A DNA stretch of 64,000 nucleotides from CAYNVS01 sp964400725 (GTDB lineage Bacteria; Myxococcota_A; SURF-8; CAYNVS01), in NCBI GenBank assembly GCA_964400725.1, contig CAYNVS010000003.1:102697-166696 (forward strand), given 5' to 3'. The notes under the pieces were generated by a model. It worked only from the letters and a program-made list of their open reading frames with translations. It was not told the origin of the DNA and did not search any database. The translations under genes were made by a program, and so were the position numbers. Each line of letters begins with the position of its first letter. Position 1 is the first letter of the stretch. Below, one piece after another: positions 1 to 8,450 of this stretch.

Positions 1-314
1 GCCTTTACTCCGTCCACCGACGACAAGGTCTTCGCAAGCGCGGTTTCGTCCTGCGCTGCAAGCTTTACCGCCTCTTCTACGCCGCAGTCTTTAAAAACCA
101 AAAGGCCGGACTTAATCTTCGGGCCGTTTGTCTGGAAGAACAATTTAAGCCCGCGCTTCGCTTCAATAAGACGGTTCCCTTCCATTGATCCGGAAGTGTC
201 TAGTATGACAGAAACCGCGAGCGGGTCGGATGAAGCGGCTCCGGCCTTCGAGCCGGAATAATCAGAACATGCCATAATCCCTATAATCAGTGCGGCGATT
301 AAAACATTTTTCAT
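1..314 (-). CDS. vWA-domain lipoprotein (3' end cut by window)
   Basis: Translating the minus strand from the ATG at 314 gives an open frame that runs off the left edge. It begins with a short lipoprotein signal (hydrophobic run ending GIMAC, Cys at about residue 16). A von Willebrand factor A start follows, with the MIDAS metal-site motif DTSGSMEG (DxSxS) near residue 39 and a second beta strand (SGLLVFKDC). The start is fixed by a strong ribosome-binding site, AAGGAGGA, just upstream. vWA lipoproteins bind ligands through a divalent metal at the cell envelope; the partner is unknown. Only the first ~104 residues are present, so any further domains cannot be seen. Confidence 0.8.
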   Translation of the reverse strand, partial: MKNVLIAALIIGIMACSDYSGSKAGAASSDPLAVSVILDTSGSMEGNRLIEAKRGLKLFFQTNGPKIKSGLLVFKDCGVEEAVKLAAQDETALAKTLSSVDGVK

Positions 315-770
315 GTCGTTCCTCCTTAAAGTTTATCCGCAGCGCGGCGGCGGAAACGCGAACGACTTTCCCGCCTCGGCGCGATTTACATTAAAACAAA
401 ATAATGCTATCAAAGCAAAATTAAAATTTCAATCCCGCCTCAAACTAAATTATTCCTTACCCGTCTCCTTTTGGGGCAAATCCGAAAGATTTTGCATTTA
501 CAGTCCGACTGAATTTGCCAAAGTTTACAAATAGTTCTGCGGTAGGGCGCATACGTTCGACGGTTTAATTAAAATAAAAGCATCGGAATTAATTTAAAAA
601 ACTTCCGCGTCTTCGCCGCCGCGGCGATTTTCCCTGAAAGCGGGAAGTCGCCGTAAAGTCTTTTATGATTTTTCGTCGTTTTTTAATTGCGTTAATCGGC
701 TCTATTCATTTACGATTAAAAATCAGTTAGTTTTGCGTAAGAACATTCTTAATTTAAATGGAAGGCGCTT
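315..770. other. Divergent intergenic region, no gene seen
   Basis: This AT-rich 456-nt stretch separates the divergent vWA and PHP lipoprotein genes and must hold both promoters. A 73-codon frame opens at 313 but starts inside the ribosome-binding site of the vWA gene and resembles no family. I see no convincing -35/-10 pair, RNA or repeat. Confidence 0.5.
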
Positions 771-3482
771 ATGAAATCAAAGCAGTTATTTTTGCTCGCA
801 TCGCTCGCCGCGGCGTTTGCCGCTCTGTTCTCGGCCGCTTGTTCTTCCGACTCAAGCGACGGCAAACTTCCGACGGTCGCGTCGTTGTTCGTCGAAGGTT
901 GTCCGGTTGCGGGCAGGGCAACGGCCAAGGAAATAGCCAACCCGCTGCTTAAAATGCAGGGGCCGGACGCGGTCGGGACGGTCGGAGACTTTCTATTAAT
1001 GAATGAAAAGGCCGCCTTTATCGTTCAGAACGCGGCTCACGCGAACGCGTATTACCTCTACGGAGGCATATTAGTGGACGCGGTCGCTCTCGACGGCTGC
1101 GAGCAGGCGAGTTTGGAGCGTTTTCAGGAGCTCGGTTTGTTGGTCGGCTCGCTTAACTCCACCGACTTTACGCAGTCGATTTTGCGTTTCTTCCGCGCCG
1201 AAACCGTTTCTGTTATAAACGACGGCTCCAACGGAGGCCCTGCGGTTGTGCGCGCCGTAGGAACGGACGATTTCTTCTGGCTCGTCGAGGACGAGCTTGC
1301 CCGCAGCGCTTTTGAGGACGGAAAAGTAAAACATCGCGAAGAGCCTTTCAACTTAGAAATCACGGTCGATTACATACTCGAACCGGCGTCGAGCGTAATT
1401 AAGCTGGAAATAACTTATAAAAGCCGCGGCGACAAAGAGCTTGCTCTTTTAAGCGCGGCGGAAATAATATTCGGAACGACCACCGTTTCGTCATACTGGG
1501 CTAAATCGACGCTGTCCATTTCGTCCTTTTCGATGGATATGGGCGCGCCGTGGGTCGCGGCCAGTTCCGGCGAAGGCGCGTGGGCTTTCAGCATGGCTGA
1601 AGGCGCGAACTTCGCGACGGCGAACATCGGCGGAGTAAACGCCTTTGTTGACGTAAAACAAGCCGTAACCGAACCGATGACGTTCTTGGCCGCGGGAGAT
1701 ACTGCTGTCGTTACTTACTTCCTAAGCGTCGGCGGAACCGACTCTAACAGCGCGGTGCGAAACCTTCGCGCGGTAAACCCCGAACCGATTCCCAACCAGC
1801 CGTACGAGAACGTCGAAATAACCGGCACGCTGACGGAAAACGGCTCCGGTCTGCCGGTTGCTGGTGCAAAAATAGAAGTTCAGGCCGCGAACGAAAAGAA
1901 CGGCTACATGATTATCGACTCTTTCGTAACCGACGCGCGGGGAAAATTTTCGGGCGCGCTTGCAAACTTCGGCGAAGCCAACGACAAAATGAAAATGCAG
2001 TTCTCCGTCAACGCCGCGGGACGCAAACGTCCGGAAGCGACGGTAATCGACTTCAAGAATATACGGCCGTTCGACCTGAAAATAGACCCGCCTGGCAAGC
2101 TGCATTATTCCGCGAAGGACGAGATGGGAACTGAAATTCCGGTTAAAATACTGCTTTGGCAGAACGGTTCGATTAAGCGGAGAATTTACACCCGCGCCAA
2201 ACCGGGCGACGCTTTGGTTGTTCCGGGTACTTACGATCTCTCCGCAACCCGCGGCTACGAATACGAACCTTATTATACGACGATTAAAATAGAGGCCGGC
2301 AAAACGACGGACGTCTCAATGCTGCTGCCTCTTGTAGTAAACGCCGAAGGCTTCTTTTCTTTCGACGCGCACTGCCACGCGGCTCCAAGCCCCGACAACG
2401 TTATCCAAATAGACGAGCGAATAGCAACCGTCGCGGGCGAAGGGCTCGATATGGTCGTAAGCACCGACCACGAGTTCATCGGAAGCTGGCAGAGCGGAAT
2501 CGACGAGTCCGGTTTGGGCGCGTTTGTAGCAACGGTTACCGGTCAGGAAGTAACGGCTTCGCTGCCAGAGCACATGAACATGTACCCGGTCGTTCCCGAT
2601 TATAACGCAAGCGCGCGCGGGGGCATTCCGCTTTGGTACGGCAAAGACATAGAACAGATTTTCGCGATGATAAAAGCCCGCGGCGCGAAAGTTACCCAGC
2701 TTAACCACCCCGGATATTTGCGCCTTATCGACTATAATACGTTGACCGGCGAGCCGAACATGAAAGACCCGACGAGGCTTGGATACGATGCGTCGGCGAA
2801 ACTGTGGAGTTGGAACTTCGACGCGATGGAGCTGATGAACGGTCCTGAGCCGATTTTCACCGATCCGTCCAACCCAGGGCGTTTGGGCTATTTTGACGCG
2901 TGGATGAGCTTCTTGAATCTTGGCCACAAAATTACGATGATGGGAAACTCCGACGCGCACGATTATGGAACGCCCGGAACGCCTCGCAATTATTATTCGA
3001 CTGCGGCGGCTACGATTAAAGACTTTTCCGAGGAAGAGTTTACCGCGGCGGTATTAGGCGGAAAAATCGTTATCAGCGCCGGAGCTTTCGCGAACGTTTC
3101 GGCGGACGGCAAATACGGCGTCGGCGATTTGGTTCCCGTAAGCGGCGGCAAAGTAACTCTCAAGGTTCATATCGAGGCGCTGCCGAGAATCGACGTAACG
3201 AAGTTTATGGTCTTCGTCAACTGCGACGAGTACAAAACCGTAGAAACGACCGCGCCGAACAACGTCGTTAAATACGACGGAACGATTGAAACGCCGATAG
3301 ACAAAGACGCGCACATCGTTGTCGTAGGCTTCGGCGAAAACAACCTTCCGATAGGACTTTCCAGCTTCGACGGCAAGCGCGTTCCGCGCTTCGTTGCAAA
3401 CGCCATATACGCCGACGCCGACGGCAACGGCAAATACGACGCGCCCGGAGGCAAGACATGCGTTTATTCGCTTCCTTATTGA
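771..3482 (+). CDS. PHP-domain (CehA/McbA-like) metallohydrolase lipoprotein
   Basis: A 903-residue exported protein with a lipoprotein signal (lipobox SAAC, Cys24) followed by a short Ser/Asp linker. The first ~500 residues look like beta-sandwich domains; one segment near 345-420 resembles a carboxypeptidase-regulatory-like fold (TGTLTENGSGLPVAGAKIEV). The C-terminal part carries PHP metal-site motifs: HCH near 533-535, STDHEF near 563-567, LNHPGY near 643 and GNSDAHDYG near 727. This matches CehA/McbA-type PHP proteins, which use a metal cluster for phosphoester or related hydrolysis. The substrate is unknown. The start is supported by GGAAGG six bases upstream. The gene stands alone and ends at a strong terminator. 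Confidence 0.8.
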   Translation: MKSKQLFLLASLAAAFAALFSAACSSDSSDGKLPTVASLFVEGCPVAGRATAKEIANPLLKMQGPDAVGTVGDFLLMNEKAAFIVQNAAHANAYYLYGGILVDAVALDGCEQASLERFQELGLLVGSLNSTDFTQSILRFFRAETVSVINDGSNGGPAVVRAVGTDDFFWLVEDELARSAFEDGKVKHREEPFNLEITVDYILEPASSVIKLEITYKSRGDKELALLSAAEIIFGTTTVSSYWAKSTLSISSFSMDMGAPWVAASSGEGAWAFSMAEGANFATANIGGVNAFVDVKQAVTEPMTFLAAGDTAVVTYFLSVGGTDSNSAVRNLRAVNPEPIPNQPYENVEITGTLTENGSGLPVAGAKIEVQAANEKNGYMIIDSFVTDARGKFSGALANFGEANDKMKMQFSVNAAGRKRPEATVIDFKNIRPFDLKIDPPGKLHYSAKDEMGTEIPVKILLWQNGSIKRRIYTRAKPGDALVVPGTYDLSATRGYEYEPYYTTIKIEAGKTTDVSMLLPLVVNAEGFFSFDAHCHAAPSPDNVIQIDERIATVAGEGLDMVVSTDHEFIGSWQSGIDESGLGAFVATVTGQEVTASLPEHMNMYPVVPDYNASARGGIPLWYGKDIEQIFAMIKARGAKVTQLNHPGYLRLIDYNTLTGEPNMKDPTRLGYDASAKLWSWNFDAMELMNGPEPIFTDPSNPGRLGYFDAWMSFLNLGHKITMMGNSDAHDYGTPGTPRNYYSTAAATIKDFSEEEFTAAVLGGKIVISAGAFANVSADGKYGVGDLVPVSGGKVTLKVHIEALPRIDVTKFMVFVNCDEYKTVETTAPNNVVKYDGTIETPIDKDAHIVVVGFGENNLPIGLSSFDGKRVPRFVANAIYADADGNGKYDAPGGKTCVYSLPY

Positions 3483-3503
3483 CGGACAACGCCCCGCCAA
3501 AAA

Positions 3504-3530
3504 AAAAGACGCCTGCTTCGGGCGTCTTTT
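3504..3530. terminator. Bidirectional rho-independent terminator
   Basis: A perfect 10-bp stem (AAAAGACGCC with GGCGTCTTTT) closes a 7-nt loop between two convergent genes. Runs of T follow on the plus strand and runs of A precede it, so it can end transcription from both sides. Confidence 0.9.
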
Positions 3531-3556
3531 TATTTTTAATCAAATACTAAAAAAGG

Positions 3557-5122
3557 CTAATCGCGCCTTTTACGCAGAATTAACGCTGACGCTAATGCCG
3601 CCAAAGCCGCGGAGGCAAATCCATCCGCCGCGCAGCCGTTGCCGCTGGAGCCTTTCTTCTTCGGTTGATCGCCGAATTCGGAGTCGGTCAACAACGCGTC
3701 ATCCAATTCCTTTGTCGTATCGCCGGATTCTTCCGACGCCGGTTCGCCTTCCGCCGATACTTCATTCGAGGCTTCCTCGTCTCCGTCGGCCGCAACGCAG
3801 AAGCCTTCAAAGCATGCCGCTTTGGAGTCGGCGCAGTTTTCGCTCATTACCCATTGGCCGTAAGAGTTGCAGTAAATAGCCAAATTACCGTCGCATTTTT
3901 TCTCGTCTTTCGCGCATGCAAGCTCGATTTCTGCGATTTCCGTTTCTATAATTTCCGCCGCGTCCTCGTCGCCGTCCGCTGCGAAACAATGCTGCGACTG
4001 CTTGCCTGCGCACGCGAGAGTGCCGGTTCCGCAGCCTGAAAGAGTCGTATCCAGCGAGCCGTAATAATCGGTCGCCCACGGCCACCAAGCCTCCAGAGCT
4101 GTTCTATATCTATCGACCTTTTGAATCTGTTCCAGCGTTGGCATAACCCCCGCGCCGTGAACAAGCACGAACCCGATTTTATAATGGCAGGGAGACGCCT
4201 TGGGAATTCTTTCGCCGTTGGCGCGTATTATGTCGTCCATGGTATATTCGAGGCGTTCTCCCTCGAAGTTTTTCGGAACGCCTTCCGCAAGCGGCATGTC
4301 GGCGCAGCCGTGAAGATCGTATCCGACTCTTACGTACCAAAGCGGCATCTGGACTTCCGCCGCCAGCCGAAGCCCCATAAAATATTGGTCAAGCTGAGAA
4401 AACTTGCGCGGCCCGTTCATATCGGTAAACTTACCGTCGCCGTTGTCGGTCAACATTCCGCCGTGCATAACGGAACCGCAGAACTTAGTCGTTCCGTCGG
4501 GCATAACCGTATCCTGACCGGTGTTTGCCCAGCAGCTCCAGTGCGACGTAACCGAATCGGAGAAATATCCGCGCAGAATGTCCTGTTGGCCGTATTCGTC
4601 GTTTTTGTTAAGCATTGTAAACGCAAGCCAGTGATGGCCGATTTCGTGCCCTAAAACGGTAAGCCCCGGCAAAGGAATATCGGACTTATAAATATCGTCC
4701 GGGTTGTCGGGGAGGCTTATTAGCGAACCCATTGCGACCGCGTGGATTAGACGACCGCCGGAGCCAAGCGCGCTGGACGTCCACGGCGTAGTGTCCGCGC
4801 CGATTCCTTTCGCGTCCGCGACGAGTCTTAAAGCCTGCTTCGGGTCGAACATCGGATTAATCGCTTTGGCGCTGAAAAATACCAGCATGTCGTATTCGTC
4901 TGGGTGGGATGCGTAAAACGCCGCGCCGGCGTGCGTAACGCACAACCCGTTGGTGTAGGCTGGATTGTCGCACATTCCCGCGAGCGGAAGCATTTTGCCG
5001 GTCGTATCCTCTACTAGCGCTATTTCCCCGACGTCTATGGCGTTAAGCTGCGCGGTAAAAAAAATTACCGCAACGGCGGTAAATGCGGCCGCAATTTTCA
5101 AATAATAAAGCTTTACGTTCAT
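3557..5122 (-). CDS. Zinc metalloprotease-like surface protein with MYXO-CTERM-like tail
   Basis: A 521-residue secreted protein. Residues 1-28 form a Sec signal peptide. A GHEIGHHW motif (HExxH zinc-protease signature) lies near residue 159 within a globular domain. Near residues 400-445 is a Cys-rich module with evenly spaced cysteines (ACAKDEKKCDGNL, then IYCNSYGQWV), a type common in Myxococcota surface proteins. An acidic low-complexity linker with the DGDEEA pattern follows. The C terminus is a glycine-flanked Cys (GNGC), a hydrophobic helix and RKRRD, the layout of a MYXO-CTERM/rhombosortase-type sorting signal. Protease activity is inferred only from the HExxH motif; the third zinc ligand is not identified. 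Confidence 0.65.
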   Translation of the reverse strand: MNVKLYYLKIAAAFTAVAVIFFTAQLNAIDVGEIALVEDTTGKMLPLAGMCDNPAYTNGLCVTHAGAAFYASHPDEYDMLVFFSAKAINPMFDPKQALRLVADAKGIGADTTPWTSSALGSGGRLIHAVAMGSLISLPDNPDDIYKSDIPLPGLTVLGHEIGHHWLAFTMLNKNDEYGQQDILRGYFSDSVTSHWSCWANTGQDTVMPDGTTKFCGSVMHGGMLTDNGDGKFTDMNGPRKFSQLDQYFMGLRLAAEVQMPLWYVRVGYDLHGCADMPLAEGVPKNFEGERLEYTMDDIIRANGERIPKASPCHYKIGFVLVHGAGVMPTLEQIQKVDRYRTALEAWWPWATDYYGSLDTTLSGCGTGTLACAGKQSQHCFAADGDEDAAEIIETEIAEIELACAKDEKKCDGNLAIYCNSYGQWVMSENCADSKAACFEGFCVAADGDEEASNEVSAEGEPASEESGDTTKELDDALLTDSEFGDQPKKKGSSGNGCAADGFASAALAALASALILRKRRD

Positions 5123-5405
5123 TTTTATAATCTCCTTGCAACGCTTTGAGCGTTTTTAGAAACGTACGACCGCGTTGTCCTTAATTATTTTCAACGCCGC
5201 AATTGTTCAAAGAAGTCTGCATTTTACGATATTTTCCACGTTTAAAGCGCGGCTGTCAAACTGCAAATGGAATTTATTGCAATTCTCCGTTTCGCATCAG
5301 ACACGTCGCTTTGCCTAATCCGCTGGAGGGCGTCTTTCTCCTTTAACTTTTTAATGCCAAACCATAAAACTGGTCAGATATAAAATATAAAAAACGTCTA
5401 TCGTC

Positions 5406-5433
5406 TTGACTTGCGCGTCCGCGCTGATAAAAT
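5406..5433 (+). promoter_or_regulatory. Probable sigma-70 promoter
   Basis: TTGACT (5406-5411) and TAAAAT (5428-5433) are separated by 16 nt and lie about 55 nt before the start of the barrel-protein gene. The remainder of the 365-nt divergent gap (5123-5487) shows nothing else I can name. Confidence 0.55.
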
Positions 5434-5487
5434 AATAAACGATTTAAATTTTTCCGTTAAACTGCAAAATTACTTGCGAGTTATAAA

Positions 5488-6696
5488 ATGCGTAAAATAG
5501 GATATTTACTGCTTGCAGTCGCGTGCATTGCGGCTTTTGAACAATCCGCCGGAGCCGTAACTTTCGACCTTGACCTTGCGCTGTGGAAGTTTTTTAAGGT
5601 CAAGCTGACGGACGTAAACACCAATACAAGTTTTTTTTACAACCGCGGCGTCCTGCAATTCGTCCCGATTAACAAAGCCGCAGTAACCGACCTTCCAGTC
5701 ATAGACCCGACGAAAGACCCTTCGCGCAGCGACGCGCTCGCCGTTTCGGTTTCTCTTCCCGGCAAGGCGACGCCCGACTACTACTTTTGGAAAGATCATC
5801 AATACATTCTTTGCAAAACGCCCGTAGTCAATACGACTTCCGGCTTTGTTACTTGCAAAGCAGCGGATTTGGACGTTAAAAAAACGCTTAGTTTCGAGAA
5901 AGATCAGACGGCGTTTAAGAAGTTTGTTACGATGTGGGGCGCGCTGTGGGCTCCGTCGATGCTTTCGCCCGCAAAGTCGCTGGGGCACTCCGGCTTTTCC
6001 GCGGAGTTTGAAAGCTCGCTGAATTTCATGGCGAACGCGGACGACCCGGCATGGGGAACCGGTTTTTACGGTTTCGACCCTTATAAGAAAGACAAGCCTA
6101 CCGACGGCAAAAGTTTCCTGCCGATGCTCGGACTTAGGCTTGTCAAGGGGCTTCCGTTTTCTACCGAACTGGGCGTCGCCTTCAAATACCTTACTCCTAG
6201 CCGCGCTTTTTCGGTCGGAACCGACGTTAAGGTCGCATTTTACGAAGGTTACCAAGGATTGCCGGACGTAGCCTTCCGCTTTCACTACGCTCACGTTTTC
6301 GGTTCGACCGATTTGTCCACTGATATTTTCGGCGGCGATTTAAGCGTCGATTACACTCTCAAGCTGCTGGGTCTGCTGGACGTTACCCCGTACGCAGGCT
6401 ACTCTCTAATGGGCGTTTACGCCAAGCCGCAAGTCGTCAACGCCAGCTTCCACTCGTTCACGCGCGAGCAGGGGTGCGTGATTACCGACGTCAACAACAA
6501 TCTCGGCTATTGCGCGGACTACGACGGTTTTTTATTAAAACTCGACTCCCAATGGGCGGCGCTTAACCGAATATTTCTTGGAACGCGCGTCGAACTTGAA
6601 GGGTTTATTTGGACGTTTGAATACGTTTTCACCGGAAACGGCTCGTTCTCTCCGCAAGGGCATCAAATAAACATCGGCGTAGGCGGCCTCCTCTGA
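5488..6696 (+). CDS. Predicted outer-membrane beta-barrel protein, unknown function
   Basis: A 402-residue protein with a clear N-terminal signal peptide (residues 1-23, cleavage near SAGA/VTF). The body alternates hydrophobic and polar residues, is rich in Gly, Tyr and Phe, and has repeated short strands such as LGLRLVKGLPFSTELGVAF and TPYAGYSLMGVY. It ends HQINIGVGGLL, a typical amphipathic last strand, though without a terminal Phe. This suggests an outer-membrane barrel, but I do not recognise the family. miaA starts 18 nt downstream on the same strand, so the two may be co-transcribed from the promoter at 5406. Function cannot be assigned. Confidence 0.6.
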   Translation: MRKIGYLLLAVACIAAFEQSAGAVTFDLDLALWKFFKVKLTDVNTNTSFFYNRGVLQFVPINKAAVTDLPVIDPTKDPSRSDALAVSVSLPGKATPDYYFWKDHQYILCKTPVVNTTSGFVTCKAADLDVKKTLSFEKDQTAFKKFVTMWGALWAPSMLSPAKSLGHSGFSAEFESSLNFMANADDPAWGTGFYGFDPYKKDKPTDGKSFLPMLGLRLVKGLPFSTELGVAFKYLTPSRAFSVGTDVKVAFYEGYQGLPDVAFRFHYAHVFGSTDLSTDIFGGDLSVDYTLKLLGLLDVTPYAGYSLMGVYAKPQVVNASFHSFTREQGCVITDVNNNLGYCADYDGFLLKLDSQWAALNRIFLGTRVELEGFIWTFEYVFTGNGSFSPQGHQINIGVGGLL

Positions 6697-6714
6697 TAAT
6701 TTACGGCGGAACGA

Positions 6715-7656
6715 ATGGGCGGACTGATTAAAATAGTAGTAGTATGCGGTCCGACCGGATGCGGCAAAACGCGTATGGCTATCGACTTGGCCAAAGCGTT
6801 CGACGGCGAGATAATCAACGCAGACTCGGTAAAAGTTTATAAAGGGTTCGACATAGGAACCGCGAAGCCCGACGCGGCGGAGCGCGCGGAAGCCCGCTTT
6901 CATTTAATAGACGCGGCGGAGCCTACGGAGCATTTCGACGGCGGCATTTACATGAAAATGGCCGACGAGGCCGTTGCCGACGCGGCTTCGCGGGGGAAAC
7001 TGCCCGTGATTGAAGGCGGAACCGGAATGTACATCGGTTTTTTGCTTAACGGCATTTCGCAATCGCCGAGGCGGGACGAGGCGGTTCGCAATTACGCGGC
7101 GGAAAAGGCGCGGACAAGCGGCGTAAAAGCCCTTTACGACGAGCTTGCGGCTCTCGACCCCGATTACGCCGCGAAGATTTCGCCCAACGACTTGCATCGC
7201 ATTGTAAGAGCTCTAGAAGTATGCCGCCTTACCGGCGCGCCGTTTTCGCAATCGCATAAAAAGCACGACAAAAGCAGGCGGTACGATTATATCGCCCTTA
7301 CTCCAAAGATTGACCGACGGGAGCTTTACGCCCGCCTCGACGGGCGGTTCGAAGAGATGATGCGGCGCGGCCTTTTGGAAGAGGTAAAGGCGCTATACGA
7401 AAACGAATCGACGCGGAATTCGCGTCCGATGGAATCAATCGGATACAGGGAGCTGTCGCTTTATTTAAGCGGCGAAAAAACTTTGGAAGAGGCGGTAAAT
7501 TTGGCGAAAATCGAAACGCGGCATTACGCCAAGCGGCAGATTACGTGGTTTAAAAAACAACCGGAAGGCGTCGTGGAAGTTGAGTATCCGCCCCTTTCGG
7601 AATATACTTTAAAAATCATAGGGGAATTTCTTGAAAAAAAGGAGAATGCGGCATGA
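6715..7656 (+). CDS. miaA: tRNA dimethylallyltransferase
   Basis: A 313-residue cytosolic enzyme that transfers a dimethylallyl group to N6 of adenosine 37 in tRNAs reading UNN codons. Family marks: P-loop GPTGCGKT (residues ~11-18), INADSVKVYKGFDIGTAKP (normally DSxQxYxxxDIGTAKP, here with Lys for Gln), GGTGMYI near residue 100, and the C-terminal RQITWFKKQP motif. Length is normal (300-316). The stop codon overlaps the start of the next gene (ATGA), so the two are translationally coupled. No hfq gene follows, unlike the arrangement in enterobacteria. Confidence 0.97.
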   Translation: MGGLIKIVVVCGPTGCGKTRMAIDLAKAFDGEIINADSVKVYKGFDIGTAKPDAAERAEARFHLIDAAEPTEHFDGGIYMKMADEAVADAASRGKLPVIEGGTGMYIGFLLNGISQSPRRDEAVRNYAAEKARTSGVKALYDELAALDPDYAAKISPNDLHRIVRALEVCRLTGAPFSQSHKKHDKSRRYDYIALTPKIDRRELYARLDGRFEEMMRRGLLEEVKALYENESTRNSRPMESIGYRELSLYLSGEKTLEEAVNLAKIETRHYAKRQITWFKKQPEGVVEVEYPPLSEYTLKIIGEFLEKKENAA

Positions 7657-8339
7657 AAATTTTGCTGGACATGACTGCAATGCCGATGATTGCGGCGGAA
7701 ACTGGAGTCGGAATAAAAGAGTCGCTGCGAACCGTGTTGAAGGCCGCGGAAGCCGGAGCCGACGGCGTTGTTTTGTTTTATAACGACGGCATAAAAATAG
7801 TCGCCGACGATTCGGCTTTTCTGCCGATGCGCGAGCTTTTGCCTTGTCCGTTCTTCCTCATGCTTCAGCCCCGCGGCGACGTGAAAAGCGTTATTTACGC
7901 GCTTAAACCAGATTACGTTATTTGGTGCGGCGGCAAAACGCCGGAGGCGACGCATCAACAGGGCGCCATGGGAGCTATGCAGGTTTATTTGGAGCGCGAG
8001 AAGGATGAAATTAAGCGGTGCCATTCGTCGGCGCAGGAGATAGCGCGGGGCCAGCTTGCGCTCATCGAGCCGGAGTCGAGTCAGATAAAAAACTGCCATA
8101 AATTCGGAATGGACGGCGCTGTTTTCAAGTTCGCTCAAAGCGGCTCGGAAATTTCGCTGGACGACGCGGCGGGCTACTGCGACAAGTTAAAGCTATTCAA
8201 AGCTATTATCACTCCATCGGGGTCGGCGAGGGAAGCGGCCGCAGTAAGCCAATCCACAGACGCCCTAATACTAGCCTCCGACGTATGGCTTAAACTAATA
8301 GGCAAAGATTTTGAAAGTTTCATAGATTTGGTAGAATAG
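7653..8339 (+). CDS. Degenerate PdxJ-like TIM-barrel protein
   Basis: A 228-residue protein overlapping miaA by 4 nt. The first half aligns by eye with pyridoxine 5'-phosphate synthase PdxJ: AAEAGADGVVLFYNDG lies where PdxJ has AEQAGADGITVHLREDRRH, and LKPDYVIWCGGKTPEATHQQGA lies where PdxJ has the phosphate-site region KPHFCCLVPEKRQEVTTEGG. Length is near that of PdxJ (~240). However, the catalytic His and Glu segments (HLREDRRHI, NLEMA) are replaced by FYNDGIKIV and FFLML, and the later GHGLTYHN motif is absent. It is therefore either an inactive paralogue or a related TIM barrel with another role. Homology is my reading and not proven. Confidence 0.45.
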   Translation: MKILLDMTAMPMIAAETGVGIKESLRTVLKAAEAGADGVVLFYNDGIKIVADDSAFLPMRELLPCPFFLMLQPRGDVKSVIYALKPDYVIWCGGKTPEATHQQGAMGAMQVYLEREKDEIKRCHSSAQEIARGQLALIEPESSQIKNCHKFGMDGAVFKFAQSGSEISLDDAAGYCDKLKLFKAIITPSGSAREAAAVSQSTDALILASDVWLKLIGKDFESFIDLVE

Positions 8340-8402
8340 TATCGTTATAAGCGACAAAACTTTCAAGAATAGCTAAAAATAATTCTTATCTTTTCAAACA
8401 AA

Positions 8403-8428
8403 AAAGGCGCGGATTTCTCCGCGCCTTT
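8403..8428 (-). terminator. Rho-independent terminator of the triple DsbA-like gene
   Basis: An 11-bp stem (AAAGGCGCGGA with TCCGCGCCTTT) with a 4-nt loop lies between convergent genes. On the minus strand it is followed by six Ts, so it mainly serves the gene to its right. Confidence 0.85.
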
Positions 8429-8450
8429 CGACGTTTTTACCAAGGAAGAA

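Noticed and set aside
313..534. A 73-codon plus-strand frame near the left edge
   Set aside because: Its start lies inside the ribosome-binding site of the leftward vWA gene, it has no Shine-Dalgarno of its own and no recognisable domain.
5506..6294. A 262-codon minus-strand frame opposite the barrel-protein gene
   Set aside because: Arg/Lys/Val-rich without motifs, while the plus-strand frame has a signal peptide, promoter and barrel pattern.
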